A stretch of 64,000 bases of DNA from Aphis gossypii. Lineage: Eukaryota; Arthropoda; Insecta; Hemiptera; Aphididae. The stretch lies in NCBI RefSeq assembly GCF_020184175.1, contig NC_065531.1, forward strand, positions 40,693,213 through 40,757,212, in the 5' to 3' direction. This document shows, in pieces, positions 38,201 through 53,200 of the stretch. The notes beneath the pieces are model-generated. The model worked only from the letters and a program-made list of their open reading frames with translations. It was not told where the DNA came from and did not search any database. Position 1 is the first letter of the stretch; every line of letters begins with the position of its first letter. The position numbers and the translations under genes were made by a program.

Positions 38201-41200
38201 TGCGACTCCAGCGGTAACGCACCCATTAAAGTATTGAACTATTGGGGGCGTTCGAAAAGTTCGAAACGACGTTTGTTGTCGTGCACCGTCAAGTTCGTAT
38301 CCATGCAAATTCGAAAAAAAAAAAAAACAATATCAGACTTCGAAGAAGCACGTCACTCCAGCCTTTCGTTAATTACACTCCGATGTATCCAGTGTGGGGT
38401 TCTACATCGATTATTATTGACTTAACCGTATCAATTCCACGTAACGGATTTTCGTTGCAAACAAGTCGACGTGTCGTTGAAATATTATATATATTATACG
38501 TTTTACACACATTTTCAGCGGTCTGGCGGAACGCAAAACACGTGTTCGAGTAACCATATACTCGTTGTGCATACAACCGCATACCTCACCTACACGTTTT
38601 ATCGTAATACCTACTGATTTATTGTACCATCGCGCACGAGTGCCTCTCTGCAGAGTTCCGCAGTCATCGAGCGCCCGCGTTTGATCCGGACGGCGTTCGC
38701 AATATTCGCGGTTATCGATATAAAAATATTATTATTTTTTACGAGTCGTACGCGCGTTTCCTCTCCTTGACCCTTGTCTTCCGGTCGCCGTCGTCTATTG
38801 CAGCAGCAGCCGCGAATAGTCTGTTTGCAACAGGTAAGCCGAAATCGTTATACATTAATTATTATATTATTATCATATCATAACGTTATCAGCGTATTAT
38901 TATGATAACGACAAATTCGAAATGGCCCACGAACGCACAACCGTGGTGGGGGCATTTACTCGAAAATGCTCGCGCATGTGCGCGTGTGCGCGCGCGTTTT
39001 CATACCGTATAGGGTGAACCGGTGGGGTCAGAATATTGTCTGTCTCGGCAGTGGTCGCGGCGCCAAGCCCCCTTCTCAATGTCAGCCCGAACATCACACC
39101 GATATCGGTTGCAGCTATATACTTATTATTACCTATATAGTATTATACGGTGTCGGGTTTTTTTCCCGCTCGCGCATTCCGACATTTCAAAATAAAAGTG
39201 AATCGAAACAATCATATTGGCGTATAACTACTACTACACACACCGATTATATTAATTTACATTTTTTGCCATAACGCCCGTTCGTCGACGTCGCCTTTTC
39301 ATCACCGTAAGTTTTAATACAAAATTTGTTATCTCTTATAACGCTACGATCATATTGAATAATGATATATACTACCTGTATTAATTGAACAGCCGGTGTT
39401 TGGTTATAGGTATATACGAGGATTTTCGACGCGCGAAACCACGTGTACTTATAATAATATTCTAATAATCTTGTGCTTGTTATTGGGCAGACTCGGTGCA
39501 GGTTAAAAAATTATTATTTAATTTTAAGATTGTACTGAATAGTACAAATGGTACTTTAAATGGTTTAATGTATAGTAGTTTGTCTTCGTCATATGTAATA
39601 TTGTTATTTCGGTCGGTAGTAATTTCTAAGTATTTATAACTCTGCATAAATTATAATGGAGAGTTGCAAATTGACGGAACCGAGAAAAAAAATGTTTATC
39701 GAATAATTTTATAGCAATAAAGGAAGTCTTTATAGTCGTATACTCATCGCATCTATATAGTTTATGTCCACGGACGTCGTAAGTCATGTGACAATCGTCC
39801 AACTACTCTGACTGCACGTTATGCTGTTTTAATGGCATTAATAATTTGCATTTGACGGTCGTCTACAGTCGGGCGTTGCCGTCATCGTCGTCGTAGAGGA
39901 ATACTCGAGGGGCCTATTGAACAAAATCCAAATTGTCGTTCCACGTTTACCACCCCGGCGCCTATTCCGAATTTCTCAACCCGACTAGATTCGAATTTAG
40001 GGAAACGAGCACGTCGTTTAAATCTGTACGACACTAATGCATTCCAGTGAATAACGATGTGAAAACGGACTAGTGGCAGTATAACGCATATAATATATTA
40101 TATAATGTCTTAGCGGTCACCAGTGCGCGATGTTATAGAAAAAACAATTTAGTGTGATGTCCACGTTCTATTTTTTTGTGCAACTACTGAAATCGATAAA
40201 TTATTGGCTGTCATAATTATTACTTATTAATACGTTCTAATGTTTAGTCTATAATTATTGTCAATCTACAATGTCATAGGTCGAATACTCATATACTTAA
40301 CATAATGAAGAAACATAAACTTAATATATTATGATAAAAGTATAAAATTAAGATAAACATAATATATATCGTTTTGCCTGTAGTAAGAATATCACTTACC
40401 ACGCCACTGCAGGGGCACTGGTCCTTCTATACCGTTCGTGTTGGGATTTCAATTACATATTATGATAATATTATTCGTACGCGGGTTGTGCGCGAATGAT
40501 ATCATAGTATATTATAGTTTTTAATTTATATGTGTAACTTGTTTTTAACTCGGAGATGGTATAGCAGTATTGTCGCGGTCTTCGTCTGCTATAAAAATTA
40601 TTCGCGATAACTAAAAACGTGTGTTGATTGGCCGGTTTTTTGCAATCGTTCAGGCATTACACCGTAATGTTTATATAATATTATGTACTTACAATAAATT
40701 GTTATCACACACGTTTGACGTCAATATCATTATAATTTAAAGGCAATAATTTTTATAATTATACTAATATCAATAATTATGTTAATAAATATTGCTGCAC
40801 TGGTATGGCTCTTATTTCATTTTATTCTTCGCAGAGTTACGCACGGAATCTATTGGTTTTTATAACCACATATTATTTTAATATGCATCATTTAATATAA
40901 TATCGATAGGTACTCGTGTTTTCACTTTTTCAGTCATAAACTCACACCCGGCAATATACTCTCTAAGGTTTTATCATATTCTTATACATTTCTGGATTGG
41001 AAAAATGGTATTTTTGGTATGTTATTTGAATTTTACCAAAATTCATAAAGGATTTACACAAATAATTGCATTCGATCTTAGGTTGGATTATTTATTTTAT
41101 ATTTTTACCGAATATTTGTTACTCGATATTTATAAGGATGTATAGTAATTATGTTTAAATGTGTTTTCAATATTTAATAATTCCCAGTTTCAGTCATTTT

Positions 41201-44200
41201 TGAAGGACTGAAAACATTTTATAGATTAATATATTCAATTTTAAATTCTATATTTTATTTTAACACGACTAGAAGAATTTGAAAAATCAGTTAGGTAGTT
41301 ATTTTTTTCAATAATTGTTTAAATTGGAATTACGGATAAATCATAAATGACTTCATTATTTTGTATTTTTTTTTTTATTACTCCAATTTTAGATATTGGC
41401 TATTGTTTATTAAGCAAGTTTTTACTACATATTTATTCAATAAGATTACAAATTTATCGTAAATAATTTTACTAAGCTTAGTAATTCAAGGATAAGACCT
41501 ACCTATTCTATATTATCATATATTGTTATATTTGCTTAGATTACGCACCTGTATCATAATATAAGTTTTATAATCTATTTCAGAGTTCAATAATTAAACT
41601 TTAAAACACAAAACCTTATAATTTATTAACGATTTAATAGTATGTACAAAATATTTAAAATTTAACTTCGATTTTCTTTTATAAATTAATAATCTACAGA
41701 CGTTGATTTGAGGAAAGAGTAGGTAAACAATGAGTTATAAATTTATAAAAAAATATCATTCCCTGCTGTAAACATTGTTTTACCAAAACATCTAAATTTT
41801 GAATAGGTTACACTGTAAATAAACAACAAAAGCACCCTTCGAATTTAAAATAAATAAAAGAATTAACCAACTTTAAAAATGTAAAAAAATAATTCCCCTA
41901 TAGTCCCTATAGTTATCAAAACTAAGTTTTATAAGTATAATAGTAGATATCATAATCTAAAATATTGCACGGACTACCTATCTATGTTTCGTTATATCAT
42001 AACTAAATATAACTTGTAAATAATGCATATTTAATATTTATTATCATAATTCATAATAATATATAAACATAAACAAATAATAATAGTACGATTTATGACA
42101 CAACAACATACAGCCTAATACAACAACAACAACAACGACAACAAGTTGTACAATTCTTGGCGAGTGCCTACTAGATTTAAGATAATACGTAAACTACAGA
42201 GAAAAGTAAATACACATACATAACATACTTATACTTGTTGGTTCTTAAGTTTCTTTATGCAAAATAGTGTCGATAATATGGATAATATGTATAATATATG
42301 TACACGAACGCGATTACACGAAACATCACGGTATATTATAATATATATATCTGGTGTCTGTGGCTTGTCCAAAGCAAAATTAATTCCTCGCAAAACGTTT
42401 CTATAATATGACGATTGAAATGATAAATTAAATTCGTTTGTTCTCTTTGAGTAGTATACTATTATAATATATGTATTAAAATCCAGCTCATATTTACTAC
42501 ATATCTTTAAAACATTTATTTTGTAGACATGTTATAGTTGTGCTACGCGTATTACATTCGAAATTTGTTTTTACGAATTATAATATTTTATGTTACAACA
42601 ATAATAATAATAATAATAGTATATTTATTATGTATATTGTTTTGAATTTAGGTATTGTGTGTGTAATTTACTGAATATTCAGTTGTCGATTTAATATTTA
42701 TTGTATTTTTATTGTATGAGATTAATCGGTGAAGAGGGGTGACAATGTTTTTTAGAGTTTTAACTTTTTTAACATTATACATTTATAATTAGTAAACAAT
42801 AATTTTTCAATTGGCAAAAAAATAGTTTTTAAAAATATTTATAAAAACGAAGTATGATAATATGCCTCAGACAAACATCGATACAAAAAATAGGAAGGAA
42901 TCCTTGTTTATCAAAGTAAAACACGCTAGGAAAGAGTTTTTACCATCTACCAATACGCTATAGGTGTTTTACTCTGCGTTTTTCGTTATAGATGTTTTAG
43001 TGTTCGATCAGCGATATTCTTCCGCTGTATAATCAATTACAGTGCATAATATTATAATAAACGTATTATAGTGGCGATCGAGCAATAATCAATGAGGTTC
43101 AATTGTGACAGTATATAATTGTTGTTCAGTTATAGAATTAATGTAATTCAAATTTTAATCGCATTTCATTCGAATCAATTGTATTAGAGTTTAGAATTCA
43201 CTATACATCTATGCACACACACACAAATGACAATGAATTAAATTAAAAATTACCAAGATCGTATTCGCATTTATAAATAATTCACCACATTGAGATAAAA
43301 CAAAATAATGATTCATTACCTCCGTATATTATATGTATATAATAGTAAACAGATCACGTGCATCGAGTTTTAAATTTATTTTGTAATTATTAATATTATA
43401 TGCTTCTTGGTTACAAGTTTATTTATAGTCATAATACGTCGTAGACTCATGTCGTTAAAAAAAAATCATCAACGAACTTCAATTTCTTTTTATTTTACTC
43501 TTGTAATTATATAATATTGTTTGCTTTTTAACACTAATTATTTTATGGTGTTTTTATTACACACTTTAAAATAAGTTTAAGTTTATGAATGGTTACGATG
43601 TTGTAAGGTTTTATTTGGCGAAGTTCAGCTCGTTGTCATAATAATAAATTTACACGATTGATAATTTTTCAAAAATGTTATTGCGCTTAAAGTTTTTAAG
43701 TAGTTTATAGTATACATATAAAAGTACATGTAGTATCCATATAGTTATGACGTATGTTATATTATACTTATAATTATGCAAATAATAGGTATAAATTATA
43801 TAATTACCTATAAAATTATAATTGTTTTTGATATTCAATACATATCTCTAAAATATATATTTTTATAAATTTTTGAATATTAAAAAAAGGAACCATTTCT
43901 CTTGATATAATTGATGTATAATTAATAATTATGTTTCTAAAATTTGCTCAATAAGCTATGATTCACTTCATAATTAATAGTTATAAAATATTTTGCGGTT
44001 GTAACTAGTAAAGTAGGCTCCTCATATTATATATATTAATAAAAAAATATTGAACTAAATTACAATAATATAATATTTGTACGGAAAAATATTTTTTATT
44101 TATAAAAAGCATAGTAGGTAATTATTATCTATATTATAATATTATAGAAGGTATATTTTTCTAATATTTTAATTTTTGCTCTATTTTTATATTGAGTCAA

Positions 44201-47200
44201 TTTAAACTCGTTAGTGTTTTACATGCTGTCTTAATGTTAATGTATATTACCTATATATTATATTGCCTATACATAATATGAAAGCTTATAAAAAGCTTAA
44301 AAAATAATCTGTTTCTTAAAATAGCCAATAGTTAAGATAAGAATGAGCAATAATGATTAATTGGTGTATTTTCGAGAAGTTTATGAGTTTTCTTTTTGGT
44401 ATTTACTGTTTATCTTACACTCTCTATTATATTAAAATATACAATCGTCCAAAAATACGTTATCATGTTTTTGAAAGCCACATAAAAATAAAATATGAAG
44501 GGGGTTTTTGTTTCTATAATATTTTACTACAGTCATTAGATGATAAGAGGTAATATAGTTTCAAGTGATGGTAAATATTTAAATTTTATGGTGCATATTG
44601 CATTTCAAATGCAATTCATCGATTTTTATGTATCATATAGTGCAAAAAAAACTTTAAAATATTTATTTTTAGATTATTAGCAACGAGATTAATGTATTGG
44701 TTTTACATAATGTATTTATATATTTGTGAAATCAGACATTTTTTAATGAAGTAAATGTTTCAATATTTAAATTTCAGAGTGGTTTTTGGTAGCTAATTGG
44801 ATCTGAAGACTATAATAATTGGTAGTGTTAGTACTTATGGAATTGGAAATTTAAACGAAAATTTTTTTTAAAAATATTATTCATACAAAGAACTTGGAAC
44901 TTTTTATCATTATATGTTTATTATTATTTACTGTACATAATGACATTTTCAAAATCGTTTAAGATTAATTTTCATCTATTTATATTATACGAAGTACGAA
45001 CTTATTAACACAGTTGTACGGTACATATTAGTTTTGGCTTATGAAATAATATTAGATTAATTATTAATATTATTATAAAGTACGTAATACCTATACGTAG
45101 TATGCAATTTGTTTTTGTAAAAATTAGTTCAAGTCACGAATAGCAATATAAATATATGATTAAATATATAGGCTGACAGACCATCTCCCCTCAAAATTAT
45201 TTCCAATATTCTGTGATTTATCCTTGAATTCAAATTTAACATATATATTATTATAGTGAATTATTACTCAGTGCCAAGGTACAATAGATAGCTACAATAC
45301 AAAAAAGTGACTTTGCCCGGCTTATAATATTGTAATAAACATCGATTTCATATTTTTAGTTCTTCTGCATAATACATTAAAGATTATGTTTAATGTATAA
45401 GGTTATTTATTTATTTACAATTTCCTTAAGAGGACGCTTCACCCGCATACATTGTCGCCCATCTCTATCTAACAAATAGACAATATAGACAATTGTACGT
45501 TCTGAATAATCCATATTTTAATTCTGTTATGAATTTACAATTTTAAAATACTTATAAATTATAAATTTTAATACTACGTTTAAAACTAAAATGTAATAAA
45601 CTAATGAAATAACTTATGAGATTCAGTGGCCAATATTTATTCTTTTAACCTCTCTAGAATGATTTATTCTAATATTATAACATAGCAAAGTAAAATGAAT
45701 TATTTAAAACGTACAATTTGCAATTTTATTTGTTTGTAAGACCAAGTAAACACATGTGGATTTATGCTAGTCTTTCACTTCATCAGATACATAATAGACA
45801 CTTTTTAGAGATGATCGCGTAAAGGCCATAGGGTTGTATAATATGATTGTTTATTTTTCACTGATCTTTATTATTGATATTATGACCGATACTTGCTTCA
45901 TCTACTAATATCCGATTTGTCGAAACAATTATGCAACATTTAATCGACAGATACATTTGTTTCACGTTTAAGAGGACGCTACACTCGTACCTATGTATGG
46001 TCTCTATTTTATATTATTATATACAGCATAGCAAATTTTCATTTGGTGGAATCAATTTTATGCTATTGGCTTTAATATTGAAGTCAGTTTACCTATTATC
46101 AAACTTAAAGGTGATAATATTATCTTGAGCATCTTGAAGACTGTCATTGATACTTTAATTTTTAAATGAATTATGAACATTTTAAAGTTTAAATATTTGA
46201 CATAACTATACAACTCATAAGTCATAATATTAACATTAAAGTTAACAGCATAAAATTGATTCCGCTGAATGAAAATTTGCTACACTGTATCATGTATGTA
46301 AGATGGATACAACACATGCGGTTGTGGCGTCCTCTTAAGTTATATAATATATATCAATCTGATAAATCTTTGCATTAAAATTTGCTACTGATCTGATCTG
46401 TAAGAGCTACACATGTTCTTGCTATACCATTACTTTAAATATGTTCGGCCGTTGTAAATAGATTTTGATTGAGCTTGGAAAAATTGTTGAGCGTCACATC
46501 AGTAAGTGACCTGTACAAATTTCCCTTTCTTTCTCGTATTGTTCACATTTACATAAATTTTATAAAGGTACCATATCAACATTTGTGAAGAATTTTTTAA
46601 AAAACTAAACTACAAAAATAAATATCAATGCCAATACAACTGATACACATTCCTTGGTTACTCAAAACTTATGAACATTCAAATTACGTATTAATCTACC
46701 TGTTATACAATAATTTGATTATTTTATTGTTATTTTATGATAGCAATTCAAATAAGTCATAGCTTATCGTAAATAACTTAATTATTTTATAAAATTTTAA
46801 TATGTACGAAAAATAGAAATTATAATGAAGTAGGTACCTAGTTCAATTGCCATGCATAAATGTGTTTTTAGCTTAAAGCTTTTGACGGAGACAAACATTG
46901 TGGGAATGCTCTGTTTACTTGCAGTATACACATTACATATAATATCTTAATATACAATCTTGTAGTAAATTTCTTGCAATCAGCATTCATTATTAGTTAT
47001 TAAATACATAAATTATTTAATGATATGTCGCGCGTTGTATCTGCGATATCTTTAATATAAAATAACTAATCTAACGATAATTTACGAAATTGTTATCGGT
47101 AGTAAATATTTAAATAAGTTTGAAAAAAATAAAGTAATATAATAACCGTGTTGACTTAAAGTTAAACCTACGCGTAATAAATGAATAAAAAAACCATTTT

Positions 47201-50200
47201 AATTGTTATTGAAACGGAATTTTAATCTCTGTACAAAATATCTATTGAGCAATAATACTAATTAACTTTACAATTTATTAATTTATCGGTAAATGCGCGT
47301 ATTAAAGACACGTTTTAGTTATATCTCCGAAAAATCAATATCGTAGCTACAGTATTTTAATTTGAATGACAAAAAATCGGTATCGTTCCGTTTTACGTCT
47401 GAATACAAAATGCCATCGAAGAGACGTGGCTAAGAAACGACCGTACGATTATAGGACCTATGTCACGTCTTGACAATAACATTTCCAATTGAGCCACAAC
47501 ACCAACCACCAAGTCATTAGGTAGTTATTGTGTTTGAAATAAATTATATTCGAAATTTGAGAAGCAATTTTCCTTTGCCGCTCGTTTAAGTGACGTACTA
47601 TTTGTTGATTTGTTTTGACGTATGCGTGGAAATATCGAAGAGCTACAGTTATTCTCCATAAAAACTCGAACGGTCAGAAATTTCCGAAATTTCTAAGTAA
47701 ATTTACATGGCAAACGAGTACCTAATACGTGTCGTTTGCGGTGACGTAATGGACTGCAGCTTACGTGTAATTCCACACGATTTTCATTGATATTCCAACA
47801 ATTACAATACCCAGTTATGTGAGCGACGATAAAGCGATCAAACCGCGATATGAAATATAATTATAACAATATAATGTACAGTTAATTACGCGCAAAATAC
47901 GTGAAATACGTGAGGAAACGTTTGCGTCGGGCTTTTCCGACGTCGTTGTTTTACTGAGATCTCCGACCGATCGACTGCATCCGCGTTAAAAATATATGGC
48001 CGATCTGCCAAAACACGCATCGGAGATTCGCGGAATTCCATGGCCTCGCGCACTTAACCTGTCCAGCGCATGTGCAATATAGCGTTACAATCATTATCGT
48101 TGTCCATTACGATTTACGAGTTCCATAACCGTACGACGACGTATACGATGCAGTTTACAAGTGTTATATAATGTTGTGTTAGCGTCACGGTTTTCCGGTA
48201 TCCGCGTTAATGGTATAGTAATAATAATGACGATAAAAAATGTACACCGCGTCGATTGGCGAGTATTAAATATTGTTCCGACTGTTTCAAAGCTGGGAGA
48301 TGTGAAGCGAAAATTGTAGTGTTCCCTTAAATTTACACGTATTTTATATACGTATCTCTATTATGTTATAGGTATGTACTGTCGCTTGATTTGCAGAAGT
48401 GACGAGCACCAAAACCCGATATCGTCTTAACTTTGTATTTTCTAAGTCAATGACTGCAATCGTCCCTATTTATTAGCCAGCACTGCTGTTAACTTAATTC
48501 GCCGTACGATCAAACATAATATATTTATTATGTTCATCGAATTACTTATTTGTATCTTCAAAGCTCAAAATGTCGTTATCATATTAGAATATTTCGGTAT
48601 TCTGTGGTTTTAAGTATAGAACGCTAAACGATTACATAAAAATGTCGGTTAACGACATTGTTTGTATTAATCAATTTAAAAATTAGAATACGATTGAAGA
48701 CACGCGAAACGACAGACGACGTAGCTGTCAATCACAATATACCATAAATACGATATTGGTAACCGAGATATTTTACAGTTTGCTAGAACTGTTTAGCAAA
48801 CCAGAGTATTGTATGAGCACAATAATATTAAGCAATATAATTATATTATCTGTGTGTTTCTACGTTTATTTTATTTTGTTATGGACAGTATAGAAGCCGC
48901 TTATTATTAGAAACACTTTGGGACCAAGGTGAAATGTGTCAATTAATCGATTGTTTCTAATAATAGGCGATTAGTAAATAGATTAAATCGATTAGATAAC
49001 TCCAATAAGTCTCGGGACCAGAGCTTTGACGGATAATCGAAAAGACGGTTAAGCCGGCAACAAACATTTTTTTAAACATACATACGTATTTTTTATAATT
49101 TGTTTAATAATTATAACACGCATATTGATATAGTTGGGAAATATTACCTATTATTGGTACATTATTATTATTTTTTATTTTTTTCAATTTACATACATAC
49201 TTACATATACAAGGTTATACGATTTTACTACAATACACAAGTAGTCCGTGTAAGTGTGACCTGACGGTTAACCAAGAAAGACGGTTAATCGTTATTACGT
49301 ATTACGTACGCCGAAGCTGAATTACAAACGATACGTGCCTACAGAAAGAGCATTCTTATAAGTATAAGTATTGTACTTACGATAAAGTTCAGTAAAAATA
49401 AACGTTACAATAGAAAAGATAAGATCAAAGTACATCGAATATCGCCAGATAACCGGTGTATCTTCGCCTATTGTTTCAATAACGCGATTGTACCAATTAT
49501 CCGTGCTCCTAAAAAGCGGCTTCTACTGTATTATGATTTTCACTCTCAACATTTTCTAAATAGTTAACCAGCCAAAAGTCATTTTATTAATGTACTTATA
49601 CTCTTCAATCATAACTTGCGAGCCATAGGTAAAGTATAATGATCAACGGCGATAAAAAATGCAGATTTAAAATTCCTCCATTTACTTCATTTATTTTTAT
49701 TAAATAAAAATAATACATTTTTTCTCATGGAAAACGGTACAAATAGATACAGAAATAAGTTGTTCACGTAGGCATGTGAAATTAATACCTTGTGAATTGA
49801 TCCGATGTATTTGACGGATTCCAGATGGCTTTCAAAAAAAAGTTTAACGAACTGGTAAATTCCTTAACAGCTCCAGATGAAAAATATTAAAAATTAAATC
49901 AAAGCTCAAAGCCATGTCAATAAACCTAAATTTCTATGTATTAATAAATTCACAATAATATATGATTTTTCTATGTATATAATTATTATAATTTATCTAC
50001 TTAGTTTACCCACCCTCTTTTAAGACAGTTTTAAGTCTGTATAAAATAAAAATGAATTTGTGTTGTTAAATCCAGAGCCATTGGGAAATTGACCTTTTTG
50101 TAAACGGGAACCGAATGGGTTACGTCCGATTTATTCATGACTAGTCCTTTAATTAATGACATCTGAAACATGTCGCATACTCCGACATAATTAAAACACG

Positions 50201-53200
50201 ATTGAAATAGTTGTTGCAGTTTTATGAACTTATTTGAAAAATAAAAATATAAAATAATATAAATACTAGTAGATTTTTTAAACTTAAGTTTTCTGTTAAG
50301 AAATAACTTTATAGGTACTATATTTTAGTAGAAATTGTACGGTATGATATTTTAAGGGTATTTAAGTGTAAATGTACTTAAAAAAATATTTATTTTTGTC
50401 TATTAAGTTATTTTAACAATTTATTTTTTGCGTTTTTAAAGTTTACTCATATTTAGCGGCACATGTATTACTTGTATGTAAATATATCTTATAAATTATT
50501 GTTGTTTGTAAAACATTTTATTTATAATATGTGAATACAGTGTTTTCCTAGGTATTTTCATTATCATCGAGGAGTGTTTGTGGGAAGGTATAATATTATA
50601 CTAGGCATCATATTTATGTATTATAATATCATTGTTCACAAAATAAACAGTACGGCTCCAAACGAGCGTTGACACGAAATTTTACTAAACTTCAAATAAC
50701 ATTTATTTATAGTATGTGTGATGTGTATATGCCTATAACATACACGTGGCATGTGCTGTGCTATTATAAATTTATATATAAATAGTATATATACTTATAC
50801 ACTACCAATCGATGAAGTGTGTTGCTGCGTATAATTTTATAAGTCTACGTCGAAAATCTAATCAAATAGCTGCCTCATCTGTACTTTTCCAAATAATAAA
50901 ATCTGTGAAATTGCTCTGCTATATGTATAGTATGTTTTATTAGAGTGTATTTCTTCCAACACACCGTTTCCGATCACGAAGCAACAATTTGTCACTAGAA
51001 TTAAATTTAACCATTAAAATGACTTACATTTTTAAGGATATTTTGTAATTTATTTATATTGATATTAATATGATTCAGTATGATCGACTTATGTTTTCCA
51101 TTAACATTGCATAATATATATTTTACTAAAATATTATATCATATATTATTGTTTGTTATATAGAAATTATATCGTATTGGCGTCATGACAAACAAAAAAA
51201 ATCGAGTTTATATGCACGTGGAATAATATATTTTAACTGCAAAAAAACAACTAAAATCGTTATTTTTCCTTTATCCAATTTCATTAACATTTGTACTTCA
51301 AATGTACATAGAAAAAGTTGTATACTTGAATTTTCGGTATTTTTAAGTCGATATAATAATTACTTCTGAGGAATTTTGTATTTTATATTTAAATTTTTTG
51401 TAACTTGGAAAAAATGTAATTTTTAATTTTTTAATTTTAATGAAATAACTAAATAAAGTTTAGAAAGAGCAAAACCATTTTAAGAATTATATCATGTAAA
51501 AATACTTTTTACACATTTTGTGAAAATGTACGGTTAGTTTATGAATTAGATCCAAAAAAAAAAATATAGATTACTATTTTTTCAAAAACTGGTATAGATG
51601 TATTTTAATTTGAAGCTGCAGGTGTTATTTGAAAACCCCTAAACATTTTTTACTCTCGCCCTCTAACGTAGAACTAATTAATATTCTATTAAAATCTTTA
51701 TACACACCAAACGCAAATTAATATTCATTAAATCTTAATAGTTTTTATAATTACTCGAATATATTATATTATTAATTAGTAATTACTATCCACCGTATAT
51801 GCGATAGATAATGCCCATTGACGAATAGTTCATTTTTTCGTAGCCACCTCGACTCGGGATTTAGTGAAGTAAAACTATAAACATTTTGGTAATTATAATT
51901 ACTTATTGAGAATCTTAAGAATGTGTACTCGGGGCACCACTTGTTTATATTTACAAGTTTAAAAAATCGTATTATTGCCCTTGACTCGTATTTTGGATTT
52001 TCAACTAAAGGTTAGGAATTACGTCGCGTTACGCATTACAATACGATATTATGTCTTATCGTGATCGTGTATATTATTAAAGTATTATATTTTATATTAA
52101 TAAATTATATTGTTTGCCGTATATAGGAAACCGCCGAGACCGCAACCCCAGCAGACACACCGGTTGAATCTGAGCGGAGGCGGCGGTCCCCCCCGGAGAA
52201 AGACGTCTGGTTACGCGCGGCCGCAGTTCAACGGTCCTATGGAGTTAGAGACGCTGATGGAGGAAGGGGCCTCGCCCGGCCCAGGTAGCCGAGAAGGCGA
52301 AGCGCCGACGGCGGACGACGGCACTCGCGTATCGCTCTCCAACGGGGACAAAGCTTCACATAGCCATCGGTCACAACAACCACAACAAGAAGAACTCAAC
52401 TCCGCCGCCGCCATGAAATCGAATTCCGATCGTCCGCGTAGCTCGCTCAACCTTTACCTGGCCGCATGCACGGGTAAGCGTTTTGATAAATAATATTTAA
52501 GACGATTTAATAATATTATAATATATATATATATATATATATATTATATTACAAATATATCAATCTCACGTACCTACTTTGAAAATCGAGTTAGGTTTAG
52601 TTTAGGTAATTTTTTTTTCATATTATTATTTCAATTGGTTCTTCTGCAGACCTCATGATTTAAAAAAAAAAAAATCTCTTTATCATATCGCTAAAATTCT
52701 GGAGGTCCGTCTGTTTTTAGTTTACTTGCATACTTATACAGATTTACATTCAATCAACGTTGAGTTGTGTTAAAACATTTAAAATAAAAATAAGTATAAC
52801 CGATTTTTTTTTTGAATTTTCGTTTTTCAAATTTTCGTTATTTATAGTTGATACGAGGTTTAGTCTATAGAATTACATTCGTTTTAGTGCGGTTTACTCG
52901 TTAAAAGTAGATTTGATTTTATGAGTACCTCAAAGAATGGAATTAAACAAAAATAACCAGCATAACTAAACTTGGAGCGTGAGATGCGTTGTGGATGAAA
53001 TGCCGATACTTAAGGATGTATAAGAATGTCAGTGTTCCAAAGTAGGTTAGGTGTTACCATGAGAAAAAAAAATAATTTCTACCATTTAATTAATTAACCC
53101 TAAAGATTTTTTAAATCAGTTTTTTTTTTATCCTTAACTATATATATAAATATATATAAGTACGATATTATTGTGTTCATGTTAAGGTAAGACAAAATAG

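Noticed and set aside
40121..40409. Possible element between CAGTGCGCGATG and CCACGCCACTG
   Set aside because: The right end resembles the hAT MITE at 61852-62013, but the left end is poorly matched and the flanks GCGGTCAC and CAGGGGCA are not a duplication.
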